A stretch of 64,000 nt of DNA, from the NCBI GenBank assembly GCA_040879985.1, contig JBBDJH010000006.1, positions 73,962 through 137,961 on the forward strand, written 5' to 3'. This DNA comes from VRUE01 sp040879985 (lineage in GTDB: Bacteria > Actinomycetota > Thermoleophilia > Solirubrobacterales > 70-9). Below are positions 51,677 through 59,959 of the stretch, piece by piece. Numbering within the stretch: the stretch's first letter is position 1; every line of letters begins with the position of its first letter. A program made the translations under genes and the position numbers. The notes under the pieces are model-generated. The model did not search any database and had not been told where the DNA came from. It worked only from the letters and a program-made list of their open reading frames with translations.

Positions 51677-51701
51677 AGGTTCAGACGCTTCCCTTTCTCC
51701 C

Positions 51702-52655
51702 ATGATCCGAATCGCCACTCGCAATAGCGCACTCGCCAAGACTCAGGCCGGTCAGGTTGCCGCGTTGCTGGGTGGGGGTGAGCTTGTGGAGGTCGTCTCA
51801 GATGGTGAGGTGGGGGACAAGGCGCGGTTTGTGCGCGGGGTTGAGCGGGCGCTGCTGGCGGGCGAGGCCGACATTGGGGTTCATTCGGCCAAGGATCTGC
51901 CGGGGGAGATGGCTGAGGGGTTGACGATCGTGGCGGTGCCGGTGCGGGAGGATCCGGCCGATGTCTGGATCGCCGCCCGCGGTGGCAGCGCTGCGGGCGC
52001 CTCGTCGTCCAGCGAATCGGCGGGCGCGCAGCAGGCAGGGGGCTTCGACGGCGTGCCGGAAGGGGCCCGGGTCGGGACCGCGAGCCTGCGGCGGCGGGCG
52101 CAGCTGCTCGCCGTCCGTCCCGACCTCGAGGTGAGCGAGCTGCACGGCAACGTCGATACCCGGCTGCGCAAGCTGGCCGCGGGCGAGCACGACGCGATCG
52201 TGCTCGCCGCAGCCGGCTTGCGGCGGCTGGGGCGGGCGGACGAGGTGTCGTTCTCGATCCCGGCCGAGGTAATGACCCCAGCGGCCGGCCAGGGCGCGCT
52301 CGTCCTGCAGGCGCGCGAGGACGACGCCGCGGCGCTCGAGGCCGCGGCTGAGATCGGCGACGAGACGGCGCTGCGCGAGCTGACCGCCGAGCGCGCCGTC
52401 GTCGGCCTGCTCGAGGCGACCTGCGCAACCCCGATCGGCGTCCACGCCCGAATCGGGGACAGTCCCAGCGGCGAAAACGGCAGAGCCGAGTCACTCGTTG
52501 TCGAGTCCTTCGTCGGCCTGCCCGACGGCAGCGAGTGGATCCGCGACCGGGTCGAGGGCGACGCGGCCGAGCCCGCCGCAGCGGGCGCGCTGCTCGCCGA
52601 GCGCCTGCTGAGCGCCGGCGCCCGCGACATCCTCGACCGCGCCGAGGCTCTGTAA
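51702..52655 (+). CDS. hemC: Porphobilinogen deaminase (hydroxymethylbilane synthase)
   Basis: 317 residues. IRIATRNSALAKTQAGQVA start, SAKDLPGEMAEGL, GTASLRRRAQLLAVRPDL, ELHGNVDTRLRKL; the dipyrromethane-binding Cys is in LEATCATPIGVHA. It joins four porphobilinogen units. A Ser/Ala/Gly-rich insertion (GSAAGASSSSESAGAQQ) before the GTASLRRR motif is not in the usual enzyme. Confidence 0.94.
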   Translation: MIRIATRNSALAKTQAGQVAALLGGGELVEVVSDGEVGDKARFVRGVERALLAGEADIGVHSAKDLPGEMAEGLTIVAVPVREDPADVWIAARGGSAAGASSSSESAGAQQAGGFDGVPEGARVGTASLRRRAQLLAVRPDLEVSELHGNVDTRLRKLAAGEHDAIVLAAAGLRRLGRADEVSFSIPAEVMTPAAGQGALVLQAREDDAAALEAAAEIGDETALRELTAERAVVGLLEATCATPIGVHARIGDSPSGENGRAESLVVESFVGLPDGSEWIRDRVEGDAAEPAAAGALLAERLLSAGARDILDRAEAL

Positions 52656-52658
52656 GGC

Positions 52659-52705
52659 TTCCGGTGTGCTTTTCCTCCCCTATAGGTATGAAAGGCACAC
52701 CGGAA
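52659..52705. repeat. Inverted repeat between hemC and cobA/hemD
   Basis: TTCCGGTGTGCTTTT (52659-52673) pairs with AAAGGCACACCGGAA (52691-52705) with one bulged base, loop 17 nt. The right arm ends on the A of the downstream ATG, so the hairpin would hide the ribosome-binding region of cobA/hemD. Confidence 0.65.
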
Positions 52706-54399
52706 TGAGCGCGCGTCCCGGGGTCGTCTACCTGGTCGGCGCCGGCCCCGGCGATCCGGGGCTGATGACGGCGCGCTCGCTGGAGCTGATCGCCTCCGCC
52801 GACACGATCTTCCACGACCGCCTGATCCCCCCCGGCGCGCTCGACGGCGCCCGCGAGGGCGCGGAGTTGATCTACGTCGGCAAGTCCCCCGCAGAGGGCG
52901 GGCCAGAAAGCGGCGAAGCACGGCGGGCGGGCGAGAGCGAGGGAGATCGTCCCGGAGGTGGGGGCTCCTCTGCGGGCCGATCCACCGTTCCCCAGGATGA
53001 CATCAACGAGCGCCTGATCGAGGCCGCGCGGGCGGGCCGCAGCGTCGTCCGGCTGAAGGGCGGCGACCCGTTCGTCTTCGGGCGCGGCGGCGAGGAGGGG
53101 GAAGCGCTGCGCGAGGCCGGGATCGAGTTCGAGGTCGTGCCCGGCGTGACGGCCGGGGTGGCGGCGAGCGCCTACGCCGGGATTCCCGTCACCCACCGCG
53201 ACGACGCCTCCGCGGTCGCCTTCGTCACCGGCCACGAGGACCCCGGAAAGGCCGAGACGGCGCTCGACTGGGAGGCGCTCGCCCGCTTCCCGGGCACGCT
53301 CGTCTTCTATATGGGGGTGAAGCGATTGGGCGACAACGCCCGGGCGCTGATCGAGGCGGGTCGCGACCCGGAGGAGCCCGCCGCCGCGATCGAGCGCGGC
53401 ACGATGGAGGGGCAGCGCACCGTCGTCGCCACCCTCCGCACCCTGGCCGAGGCCGTGAAGCTCGAGGGCATCGCCGCGCCGGCGCTGATCGTCGTCGGCG
53501 ACGTGGTCGGGCGGCGCGAGGACCTCGCCTGGCTCGAGCGCCGCCCGCTGCACGGCAGGCGCGTCGTCGTCACCCGCGCCCGCGCCCAGGCAAGCGGCCT
53601 GGCCACCACCCTGCGCGGGCTAGGCGCCGAAGTGGTCGAGCTGCCGGCGATCCGGATCGAGCCGACGATTGAGAGTGCGGAGGTGCGGGACGCGATCGAG
53701 CGGATCGACGAGTACGCGCTGATCTGCGTGACGAGCCCGAACGGGGCGCACCTGCTCTTCGAGGCGCTGGGCAATGCCGGGCTCGATGCCCGGGCGCTTG
53801 GTGGGAAGACGAAAAAGAGGCAGGCAGGGGAGGAGGGATCTGGCGCCGCTGGCGAGTCCGAGGGGCCGGGAAGTGCAACCGGTCTGTCGGCAATCCCTCA
53901 GCAAGTGGGGGCGATCGTCGCGGCGATCGGGCCGGGAACGGCGAGGGCCCTCGCCGAGCACGGCATCGTCGCCGACGTCGTGCCGGAGCGCTTCGTCGCC
54001 GAGGCGCTGGTCGAAGCATTGGCGGAGGTCGAGATCGAGGGCCGGCGCGTCCTCGTCGCCCGCGCCGCCGAGGCACGCGACGTGCTGCCCGAGGCGCTGC
54101 GCGAGCGCGGTGCCGAGGTCGACGTCGTCGCCCTCTACGAGACCGTGCGCGAGGCGCCCGACGCGGCCGCGATCGAGGCCGCCCAGGCCGCCGACTACGT
54201 CACCTTCACCTCCTCCTCGACCGTGCACAACCTGACCGAGGTGCTCGGCGACCGTTTCCCGCCCAGCGCCCGAGTCGTCTCGATCGGCCCGATCACCAGC
54301 GAAGCCGCCCGCGCCGCCGGCCTCGAGGTCGCAGTCGAGGCCGAGCGCCACGACATCGACGGCCTCGTTGCCGCCCTCCTAGCGGACGCCGCGGGGTAA
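52705..54399 (+). CDS. cobA-hemD: Uroporphyrinogen-III C-methyltransferase / uroporphyrinogen-III synthase fusion
   Basis: 564 residues from ATG 52705 (an upstream GTG at 52666 adds a non-conserved leader). N-terminal SUMT/CobA: VYLVGAGPGDPGLMTARS, KGGDPFVFGRGGEE, ITHRDD-like VTHRDDASAVAFVTGH, YMGVKRL. C-terminal HemD: GRRVVVTRARAQASGLATTL, VTSPNGAHLLF and TFTSSSTVHNL. It makes uroporphyrinogen III and methylates it towards siroheme/B12. Two low-complexity insertions (EGGPESGEARRAGESEG; KKRQAGEEGSGAAGESEG) interrupt otherwise conserved domains. Confidence 0.92.
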   Translation: MSARPGVVYLVGAGPGDPGLMTARSLELIASADTIFHDRLIPPGALDGAREGAELIYVGKSPAEGGPESGEARRAGESEGDRPGGGGSSAGRSTVPQDDINERLIEAARAGRSVVRLKGGDPFVFGRGGEEGEALREAGIEFEVVPGVTAGVAASAYAGIPVTHRDDASAVAFVTGHEDPGKAETALDWEALARFPGTLVFYMGVKRLGDNARALIEAGRDPEEPAAAIERGTMEGQRTVVATLRTLAEAVKLEGIAAPALIVVGDVVGRREDLAWLERRPLHGRRVVVTRARAQASGLATTLRGLGAEVVELPAIRIEPTIESAEVRDAIERIDEYALICVTSPNGAHLLFEALGNAGLDARALGGKTKKRQAGEEGSGAAGESEGPGSATGLSAIPQQVGAIVAAIGPGTARALAEHGIVADVVPERFVAEALVEALAEVEIEGRRVLVARAAEARDVLPEALRERGAEVDVVALYETVREAPDAAAIEAAQAADYVTFTSSSTVHNLTEVLGDRFPPSARVVSIGPITSEAARAAGLEVAVEAERHDIDGLVAALLADAAG

Positions 54400-54407
54400 G
54401 CAAGTGT

Positions 54408-54458
54408 GACCGTGGTCGAGTTTTGAACCGCTATCCGACTCAAACCTCGACCACGGTC
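54408..54458. repeat. Family B hairpin, copy 2 (hemD/birA junction)
   Basis: 13-bp arms GACCGTGGTCGAG (54408-54420) and CTCGACCACGGTC (54446-54458), extended inside by TTTG/CAAA with one mismatch. The loop contains ACCGCTATCCGACT, the same core as at 49258-49300. Confidence 0.75.
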
Positions 54459-54514
54459 GGTTGGGGGGGCCTGTGTGGGCATGAGACCCTAGGCCGAACA
54501 GAGGAAAATCTCCG

Positions 54515-55351
54515 ATGAGCTTCGGGGCGCCCCACAGGCACTACCAGCGCACCGACTCGACCAACGCCCGCGCGCGCGAGCTGGTCGAGGCCGGTGCGCT
54601 GGGCGGGACCGTGGTCACCGCCGCCGAGCAGACGGCCGGCCGCGGCCGCCAGGGGCGCAGCTGGACCGCGCCCCCCGGCAGGGCGCTGCTCTACTCCGCC
54701 GTCCTCCGCCCCCTCGACGAGCGCCACCTGCTCCTCCCGCTCGCCGTCCCCCTGGCCGTCTGCGCCACGGCAGAGGAGCTCGTTCCCGGGATCGATTGCC
54801 GGATCAAGTGGCCCAACGACATCTGGGTCGAAGGCCGCAAGCTCGCCGGCGTCCTAATAGAGGCCAAGCCCCAAGACGGCTGGGCCATAATCGGCGTCGG
54901 CCTGAATCTGACCATCACCCGCGAGGAGTTCCCTGCGGAACTCCGCGACACAGCGGTGTCGCTCTTCGACCTGAACAAGGGGAGTCGAGGGGAGGTCTGG
55001 GGAATGCCTCGCGAAGCGGCGCACCGGCGAGAGATTCCTGCGGCGAAGCCGCTCCAACATAGTGAGCGGAGCGCCAGCGAAGCGAACCCAGGCACTTCCC
55101 CAGGCCTCCCCTCGACTCCCACAGCCGCGGCCACAGCGCTGAACCGTCACCTCGACCGCTGGGTCGCGGCGGACCCGGACGAGACCCTCGCCGCCTGGCG
55201 CTCCCGCGACGCCCTGCGCGGCCGCGAACTCTCCTGGGACGGCGGCTCCGGCGTCGCCGACGGGATCGCCGACTCGGGCGACCTAGTCGTCGTCGCCGCC
55301 GGCGGCGACCGCGTCGTCCTCGGCGCCGGCGAGGTCCACCTCAGGCTCTGA
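54515..55351 (+). CDS. birA: Biotin--[acetyl-CoA-carboxylase] ligase
   Basis: 278 residues, class I (no N-terminal HTH repressor domain). TDSTNARARELV, biotinyl-AMP motif GRGRQGRSWTAPPG, KWPNDIWVEGRKLAGVLIEA and GVGLNL. It attaches biotin to carrier lysines. A 47-codon family A palindromic element is inserted in frame after the GVGLNL-containing strand (between SLFDLNK and TAAATALNRHL). The last 69 bp overlap the helicase gene on the other strand. Confidence 0.92.
   Translation: MSFGAPHRHYQRTDSTNARARELVEAGALGGTVVTAAEQTAGRGRQGRSWTAPPGRALLYSAVLRPLDERHLLLPLAVPLAVCATAEELVPGIDCRIKWPNDIWVEGRKLAGVLIEAKPQDGWAIIGVGLNLTITREEFPAELRDTAVSLFDLNKGSRGEVWGMPREAAHRREIPAAKPLQHSERSASEANPGTSPGLPSTPTAAATALNRHLDRWVAADPDETLAAWRSRDALRGRELSWDGGSGVADGIADSGDLVVVAAGGDRVVLGAGEVHLRL
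54980..55120. repeat. Family A palindromic element, copy 3, in frame inside birA
   Basis: Arms 54980-55009 and 55090-55120 (30/31 nt) pair with two substitutions or so and one bulge, both with TGCCT at the loop side (right arm AGGCA). The loop begins CGCGAAGCGG and contains ATAGTGAGCGGAGCG and GCGAAGCGAAC, like copies 1 and 2. The unit is 141 nt (47 codons) and keeps the birA frame. Confidence 0.85.
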
Positions 55352-57847
55352 GCCTGAGCCCGAGCCGTTCTCGGCGGCCTTCGCCGCGGCGCCCCGCTTT
55401 TTCCTTGCCGACCTGGGCGCCCGTTTCCTCGCTTTGGCCCCGTTCTCGCCGTCGCCTGCCGCGGCGCCGCCCCCTTTGCCTTTTTTGCGTTTGCGGCGGC
55501 GCTTGCCGCCTTTCGGGAAGTTGCGCAGCAGTTCGCGTGCCGTCGCCGCGGGTTTGCGAGCCATCCGCATCCGTGCGCCGCGCAGCACCTCCTCGCCTTC
55601 CGGCGTGTGCGAGACCGCGCCGGCGAGCAGCGCCACGGAGAGGCGGCGGTCCTGTTTGCGCGCCGCGTGGACCAGCCGCCGCGCGTTGCGACCGTGCGCC
55701 CGCCCGGACGAGTTGACCAGCAGGCCGAGCAGCCGCTTCGTCTCCGGCCAGCGCTGCACGGCGTACTCTTCGTGCAGCTCGCGCGTGTAGGAGGCGAGCC
55801 GCCAGACCCACGCCTGCGCCTGGTCGCGGCGGCCGATCCGCTTGTCGACCAGCGCCTGCAGCAACGTCTTCGCCCCGGCCCGCTTGTCCTCGCGGCTCCA
55901 GGTGCCGACGATGTCGATCGCGTCGTCGAAGGCCTCGGGGTCGCGCAGGTCGGCGATCTCGGCCAGCGCTTTCAGCTGCAGCTGCGAGTTGCGGTTGCGC
56001 TGCACGCAGGTGAGCAGGAAGCGACGGCGCAGCTCTTTGGTCTGGTCGTTCTGCAGCATCGAGCGCGCCCGGCGCCAGTTCTGCGGATTGACCCGCGCCC
56101 CGGCCAGCGCCGCCCAGGCGTGCTGCTCGGCGTGGTCGAGGTTCTCGACCGCGATCCGCCAGAGCTCCCGTTCGAGCACCTGGGTGCGCCGTTCGGAGTC
56201 CTCGGCGACGGGGACGATCCGCCGCTCGACCCGCACCCGCCGGCCGCGCCCGCGGCGCACCGGCCCGACCACGATCGCGCCGCCGCGGTAGACGTCGCGG
56301 TCGAGCAGGCTGTGCAGGGTGACGATCGTCTCGTCGTGGGTGGTCGCCGGGTGGACGAAGTCGATCACCAGGCCGGCCTCCTTGCCGGGCGCCCGGCGGG
56401 TGACGCGGCCGACGCGCTGCTGGTAGATGCGGCGCGACGCGGTCGGCGCCAGGTGCATGCAGATCGTCGCCCGCGGCGAGTTCCAGCCCTCGGCGAGCAG
56501 CATCGCGTTGCAGAGCACGTCGACCTCGCCGCGCTCGAAGCCGGCGAGGATCTCGGCCAGTTCGCGCTTCGGCGTCTCGCCGGAGACGGCGCGGGCGACG
56601 ATGCCCGCCTTCTGCAGCGCCTTGGCGACGTTCTTGGCGTGCTGGACGCCGGCCGTGTAGAGGACGCCTGGGGTCTTGCTGAAGCGGGTCTTGTAGAGGT
56701 CGGCGATCGCGACGTTGAAGGGCTCCTGGTCGAGCAGCGCGGCCAGCTCCTCCTGGTCGAAGTCCTGGTCGACCTCGCCTTTGCGCAGCGGCACCTTGGC
56801 GATCGTCCGCACCCCCGGCCCAGGCGGGATGCGGATGCAGCGCAGCGGCGAGATCACGCCCCGCCGCGCCGCCTGGGCGAGGTCGAAGCGCGAGGTCTGG
56901 GTCGGGAAGAGGTCGGCGACGTGGCGGGCGATCAGCGCCCCGGTCGCGGTCATGCCGATGAAGACGGGGCCGGTCCAGGCGCGGATGCAGGCGCTGGTTT
57001 TCTCGCCCAGCGCGGTGTGCGCCTCGTCGCAGATCACGACCGAGTAGGCGTCGGAGACCTTCTTGTGGTTGCGCACGAACCACTGGTAGGTCTCGACCGT
57101 GACGGGGCCTTCGGCGTCGTCGCGGCCGTCGAGCAGCGGCGGGCGCAGGCGCTCCTTGTAGCCGCGGTCGGAGATCTCGCCGATGAACTGTTCGACCAGG
57201 TTGCGACGGTGGGTGAGGATCAGCACGCCGCCGGTGCGGGTGGCGTCGATGAAGCCGACCGCGGCGACGGTCTTGCCGGCGCCGGTCGCGTGCTCGAACC
57301 AGAAGCGGCGGGCGGCGCCGGGGTCGTCGGCGGCCGCGTCCTCGGGCTCCTCCTCGTCCTCGACGGGCTCTTCCTCCCAGTCCTGGGGCTCCTCGTCGGC
57401 CTCCAGCTCCTCCGACTCCTCCTCGTCGGCCTCGTTCCCGTCGGTGGAGGGCTCGGCGAGCTCGGCGACCGGGGCCGGCACGGCGCCGTTTTCGGCCGCG
57501 ATCTGCTGCTCGGAGATCAGCTCGGTGAGGGTGCCGGAGAGCGCGTCGACCTGGTGCGGGTTGAGCTCGGCGCCGTCGCGCAGCTTCGGCGGTTCGTCGG
57601 CGAGCAGGCGCTCGAGCCCGAGCAGCAGCGAGAAGTCGCGGCGCCACTGGATCGAGGGCGCCTCCGCCCCCTCGTCGATCTCGCCCAGCGCCGCGTCGAG
57701 GGCGCGGCGGCGGGCCGTGCCGGGGGCGAGCGCCTCCGGACCCTCGCCGTCGAGCAGGAAGGGCTCGCGGGCAAACTCGGCGGCCCGATCGATGTCGGCG
57801 CCTGAGGGAACTGCCGCGGGAGCGGCAACTTCGCTGGTGTTGGCCAT
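55283..57847 (-). CDS. DEAD/DEAH-box superfamily 2 helicase
   Basis: 854 residues. Motif I HATGAGKTVAAVG, motif II VICDEAHTALG, motif III GMTATG, C-terminal RecA lobe with LAEGWNSPRATICMHLAP and arginine-finger motif QQRVGRVTRRAPG. Between LNPHQVDALSGTL and motif I lies a ~60-residue acidic insert (EADEEESEELEADEEPQDWEE, shown in part). The C-terminus is a long Lys/Arg/Gly tail, so the protein has acidic and basic disordered parts. Probably DNA or RNA remodelling; partner unknown. Its 3' end overlaps birA by 69 bp. Confidence 0.85.
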   Translation of the reverse strand: MANTSEVAAPAAVPSGADIDRAAEFAREPFLLDGEGPEALAPGTARRRALDAALGEIDEGAEAPSIQWRRDFSLLLGLERLLADEPPKLRDGAELNPHQVDALSGTLTELISEQQIAAENGAVPAPVAELAEPSTDGNEADEEESEELEADEEPQDWEEEPVEDEEEPEDAAADDPGAARRFWFEHATGAGKTVAAVGFIDATRTGGVLILTHRRNLVEQFIGEISDRGYKERLRPPLLDGRDDAEGPVTVETYQWFVRNHKKVSDAYSVVICDEAHTALGEKTSACIRAWTGPVFIGMTATGALIARHVADLFPTQTSRFDLAQAARRGVISPLRCIRIPPGPGVRTIAKVPLRKGEVDQDFDQEELAALLDQEPFNVAIADLYKTRFSKTPGVLYTAGVQHAKNVAKALQKAGIVARAVSGETPKRELAEILAGFERGEVDVLCNAMLLAEGWNSPRATICMHLAPTASRRIYQQRVGRVTRRAPGKEAGLVIDFVHPATTHDETIVTLHSLLDRDVYRGGAIVVGPVRRGRGRRVRVERRIVPVAEDSERRTQVLERELWRIAVENLDHAEQHAWAALAGARVNPQNWRRARSMLQNDQTKELRRRFLLTCVQRNRNSQLQLKALAEIADLRDPEAFDDAIDIVGTWSREDKRAGAKTLLQALVDKRIGRRDQAQAWVWRLASYTRELHEEYAVQRWPETKRLLGLLVNSSGRAHGRNARRLVHAARKQDRRLSVALLAGAVSHTPEGEEVLRGARMRMARKPAATARELLRNFPKGGKRRRKRKKGKGGGAAAGDGENGAKARKRAPRSARKKRGAAAKAAENGSGSGSEPEVDLAGAEDDAVAAGGDDD

Positions 57848-58005
57848 TGAGGCTTTCCGTCCGCTCCAGGCAGCGACACGAGGGTGCTGCCGGGAAGACT
57901 TGCGTGAGGATGCCGGGAGTTCGCTTTAGCTCCATCCCCGGCGATCTCGAGCGGCTCGCATACGGCGAACCGGACGACTCTATTGTAAACAGGAGGGCCA
58001 GACGA

Positions 58006-58584
58006 ATGATTCTCAAGCTCGCACCCAGCCTGACACTGATCTCGATCGTGCTTGTCGCCGGCGGTTGCGGGTCGTCGCCGGCGGGCGGGGGCGACCCCCC
58101 CGATTACGCGAAGGCCCTGGCCGGGGCGCCGCCGCCGCTGGCGAAGCTGCACCGGCAGGCGAACGAGCTGCTGCCCGGCGACGTCGAGGCCTACGAGAAG
58201 CGGATCGAGGCGCTGCGCGGCTACCCGGTGGTGGCCAACGTCTGGGCCTCGTGGTGCGGGCCCTGCCGGCTCGAGTTCCCCTACTTCCAGCGCGCCGCCG
58301 CCGAGTACGGCAAGCGGATCGCCTTCCTCGGCATCGACCGGCAGGACTCCGACGCCGCCGCGCTCACCTTCCTGCGCGAAGCGCCGGTTCCCTACCCCAG
58401 CTACCGCGACCCCGACGAGGCGATCTCGGTCAGCATCGGCGCCGGCCGCGGCATGCCCGACACCGCTTTCTACGACAGCGCCGGCGAGCTCGTCCATCTC
58501 AAACTGGGCCCCTACGACGATTTCGCCGAGCTGCGCGCGGACATCGAGCGCTTCGCGCTCGCCGGCGGGCGCGATAGCGGATAA
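58006..58584 (+). CDS. TlpA/ResA-like thioredoxin lipoprotein
   Basis: 192 residues from MILKLAPSLTLIS. Lipobox VAGGC anchors it outside the membrane. Thioredoxin fold with WASWCGPC active site, FPYFQRAAAEYG and GMPDTAFYDSAG (cis-Pro region). It probably reduces apocytochrome c cysteines or other extracytoplasmic disulfides, which fits the ccm genes 8 kb away. A TATTGT-type -10 candidate lies ~25-30 nt upstream. Confidence 0.82.
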   Translation: MILKLAPSLTLISIVLVAGGCGSSPAGGGDPPDYAKALAGAPPPLAKLHRQANELLPGDVEAYEKRIEALRGYPVVANVWASWCGPCRLEFPYFQRAAAEYGKRIAFLGIDRQDSDAAALTFLREAPVPYPSYRDPDEAISVSIGAGRGMPDTAFYDSAGELVHLKLGPYDDFAELRADIERFALAGGRDSG

Positions 58585-58592
58585 TCGACGCT

Positions 58593-59078
58593 ATGGACAT
58601 CTTCGTCGTCATCGCCCTTGTCGCCGTCGTCGTGCTGGTCGCCGAGCTGCTGCTGCCGACCGGCGGCGTGCTCTCGGCGATCGGGGCGCTGGGGCTGATC
58701 GCCGCCGGCGTCGTCGCGCTCACCGCCGACGCCGACTCGGGCGCCAGCGAGTGGGCCGGGCCGGGGCTGATCACGCTCGGCGTGCTCTCGCTGATCACCG
58801 CCTACGTGGTCGGCCGCAAGGTGCTCACCGCCCACCGTGAGCAGCCGGTGCGCGCCGGCTACGAGGAGCTGGTCGGTGCCGCCGCCGAGGTGCGGACCTC
58901 GCTCGACCCGGAGGGTCAGGTCTGGATCGAGGGAGCGCTGTGGGGCGCGCGCCTGGCCGGCGACGGAGGGCCGCTGCGCCCGGGGGATAGAGTCAGGGTC
59001 GAGGCGGTCGAGGGCCTGACCCTGAGGGTGCGGGCCGACGAGCCGCCGTCCGAGTCCCCGGCGGAAGGAGCAGGCTGA
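58593..59078 (+). CDS. NfeD-like membrane protein
   Basis: 161 residues. Four hydrophobic segments starting MDIFVVIALVAVVVLVAELL, then a C-terminal OB-fold domain (GQVWIEGALWGAR, GDRVRVEAVEGLTLRVRA), the NfeD layout. It shares one base with the slipin start (TGATG), the classic NfeD-SPFH pair thought to organise membrane microdomains. Confidence 0.85.
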   Translation: MDIFVVIALVAVVVLVAELLLPTGGVLSAIGALGLIAAGVVALTADADSGASEWAGPGLITLGVLSLITAYVVGRKVLTAHREQPVRAGYEELVGAAAEVRTSLDPEGQVWIEGALWGARLAGDGGPLRPGDRVRVEAVEGLTLRVRADEPPSESPAEGAG

Positions 59079-59950
59079 TGGAAGCAGCGTTGGCGGTACT
59101 GGCGGTCCTGATTGTCTTCGCCCTGATCCTCGCCGGATCCTCGATCAGGGTCCTGCGCGAGTACGAGCGCGGCGTGATCTTCCGGCTCGGGCGGCTGATC
59201 GCGACCAAGGGGCCGGGCCTGATCCTGCTGATCCCGCTGATCGACCGGATGGAACGGGTCGACCTGCGCACGGTGACGCTCAACATCCCGCCGCAGGAGG
59301 TGATCACCCGCGACAACGTGCCCTCCAGCGTCAACGCGGTCGCCTACTTCCGCGTCGTCGACCCGAACCGGGCGATCGTCGAGGTCGAGAACTTTCTGCT
59401 CGCCACCTCGCAGATCTCGCAGACGGCGCTGCGCTCGGTGCTCGGCAAGGCCGAACTGGACCAGCTGCTCTCCGAGCGCGAGCGGCTCAACGAAGAGCTG
59501 CAGACGATCATCGACGAGTCGACCGAGCCCTGGGGAGTCAAGGTGACCGCGGTCGAGATCAAGGACGTCGAGATCCCCGAGCAGATGCAGCGGGCGATGG
59601 CGCGCCAGGCCGAGGCCGAGCGCGAGCGGCGGGCCAAGATCATCAACTCCGAGGGCGAGTACCAGGCGGCGCAGAAGCTCACCGACGCGGCCGACATCAT
59701 CAGCACCAACCCGGCCTCGCTGCAGCTGCGCTACCTGCAGACGCTGCTCGAGATCGGCAGCAACCAGAACACGACGATCGTCTTCCCGCTGCCGATGGAC
59801 GTGCTCGAGCCCTTCCTCGGCGGGATGAAAACCGAGCCGAAACCGGCCGCGAAAACCGGGCCGCGCCCGGCGCCGCCGCCGGTTCCCGAGGTGCCCGAGC
59901 CCGAGGTGCCCGGGCCCGACCCCGACGACCTGCCTCCCTCGCGGGCCTAG
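59078..59950 (+). CDS. SPFH-domain slipin/stomatin-like protein
   Basis: 290 residues. One N-terminal membrane helix, then SPFH: SIRVLREYERGVIFRLGR, KGPGLILLIPLIDRMERVDLR, NIPPQEVITRDNVPSSVNAV. Coiled-coil ARQAEAERERRAKIINSEGE and a Pro-rich tail. It forms membrane scaffold rings, working with the coupled NfeD. Confidence 0.92.
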   Translation: MEAALAVLAVLIVFALILAGSSIRVLREYERGVIFRLGRLIATKGPGLILLIPLIDRMERVDLRTVTLNIPPQEVITRDNVPSSVNAVAYFRVVDPNRAIVEVENFLLATSQISQTALRSVLGKAELDQLLSERERLNEELQTIIDESTEPWGVKVTAVEIKDVEIPEQMQRAMARQAEAERERRAKIINSEGEYQAAQKLTDAADIISTNPASLQLRYLQTLLEIGSNQNTTIVFPLPMDVLEPFLGGMKTEPKPAAKTGPRPAPPPVPEVPEPEVPGPDPDDLPPSRA

Positions 59951-59959
59951 AGCCGAGCC

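Noticed and set aside
55607..57805. 732-residue plus-strand open frame
   Set aside because: Antisense to the DEAH helicase; Asp/Arg/Gly-rich shadow.
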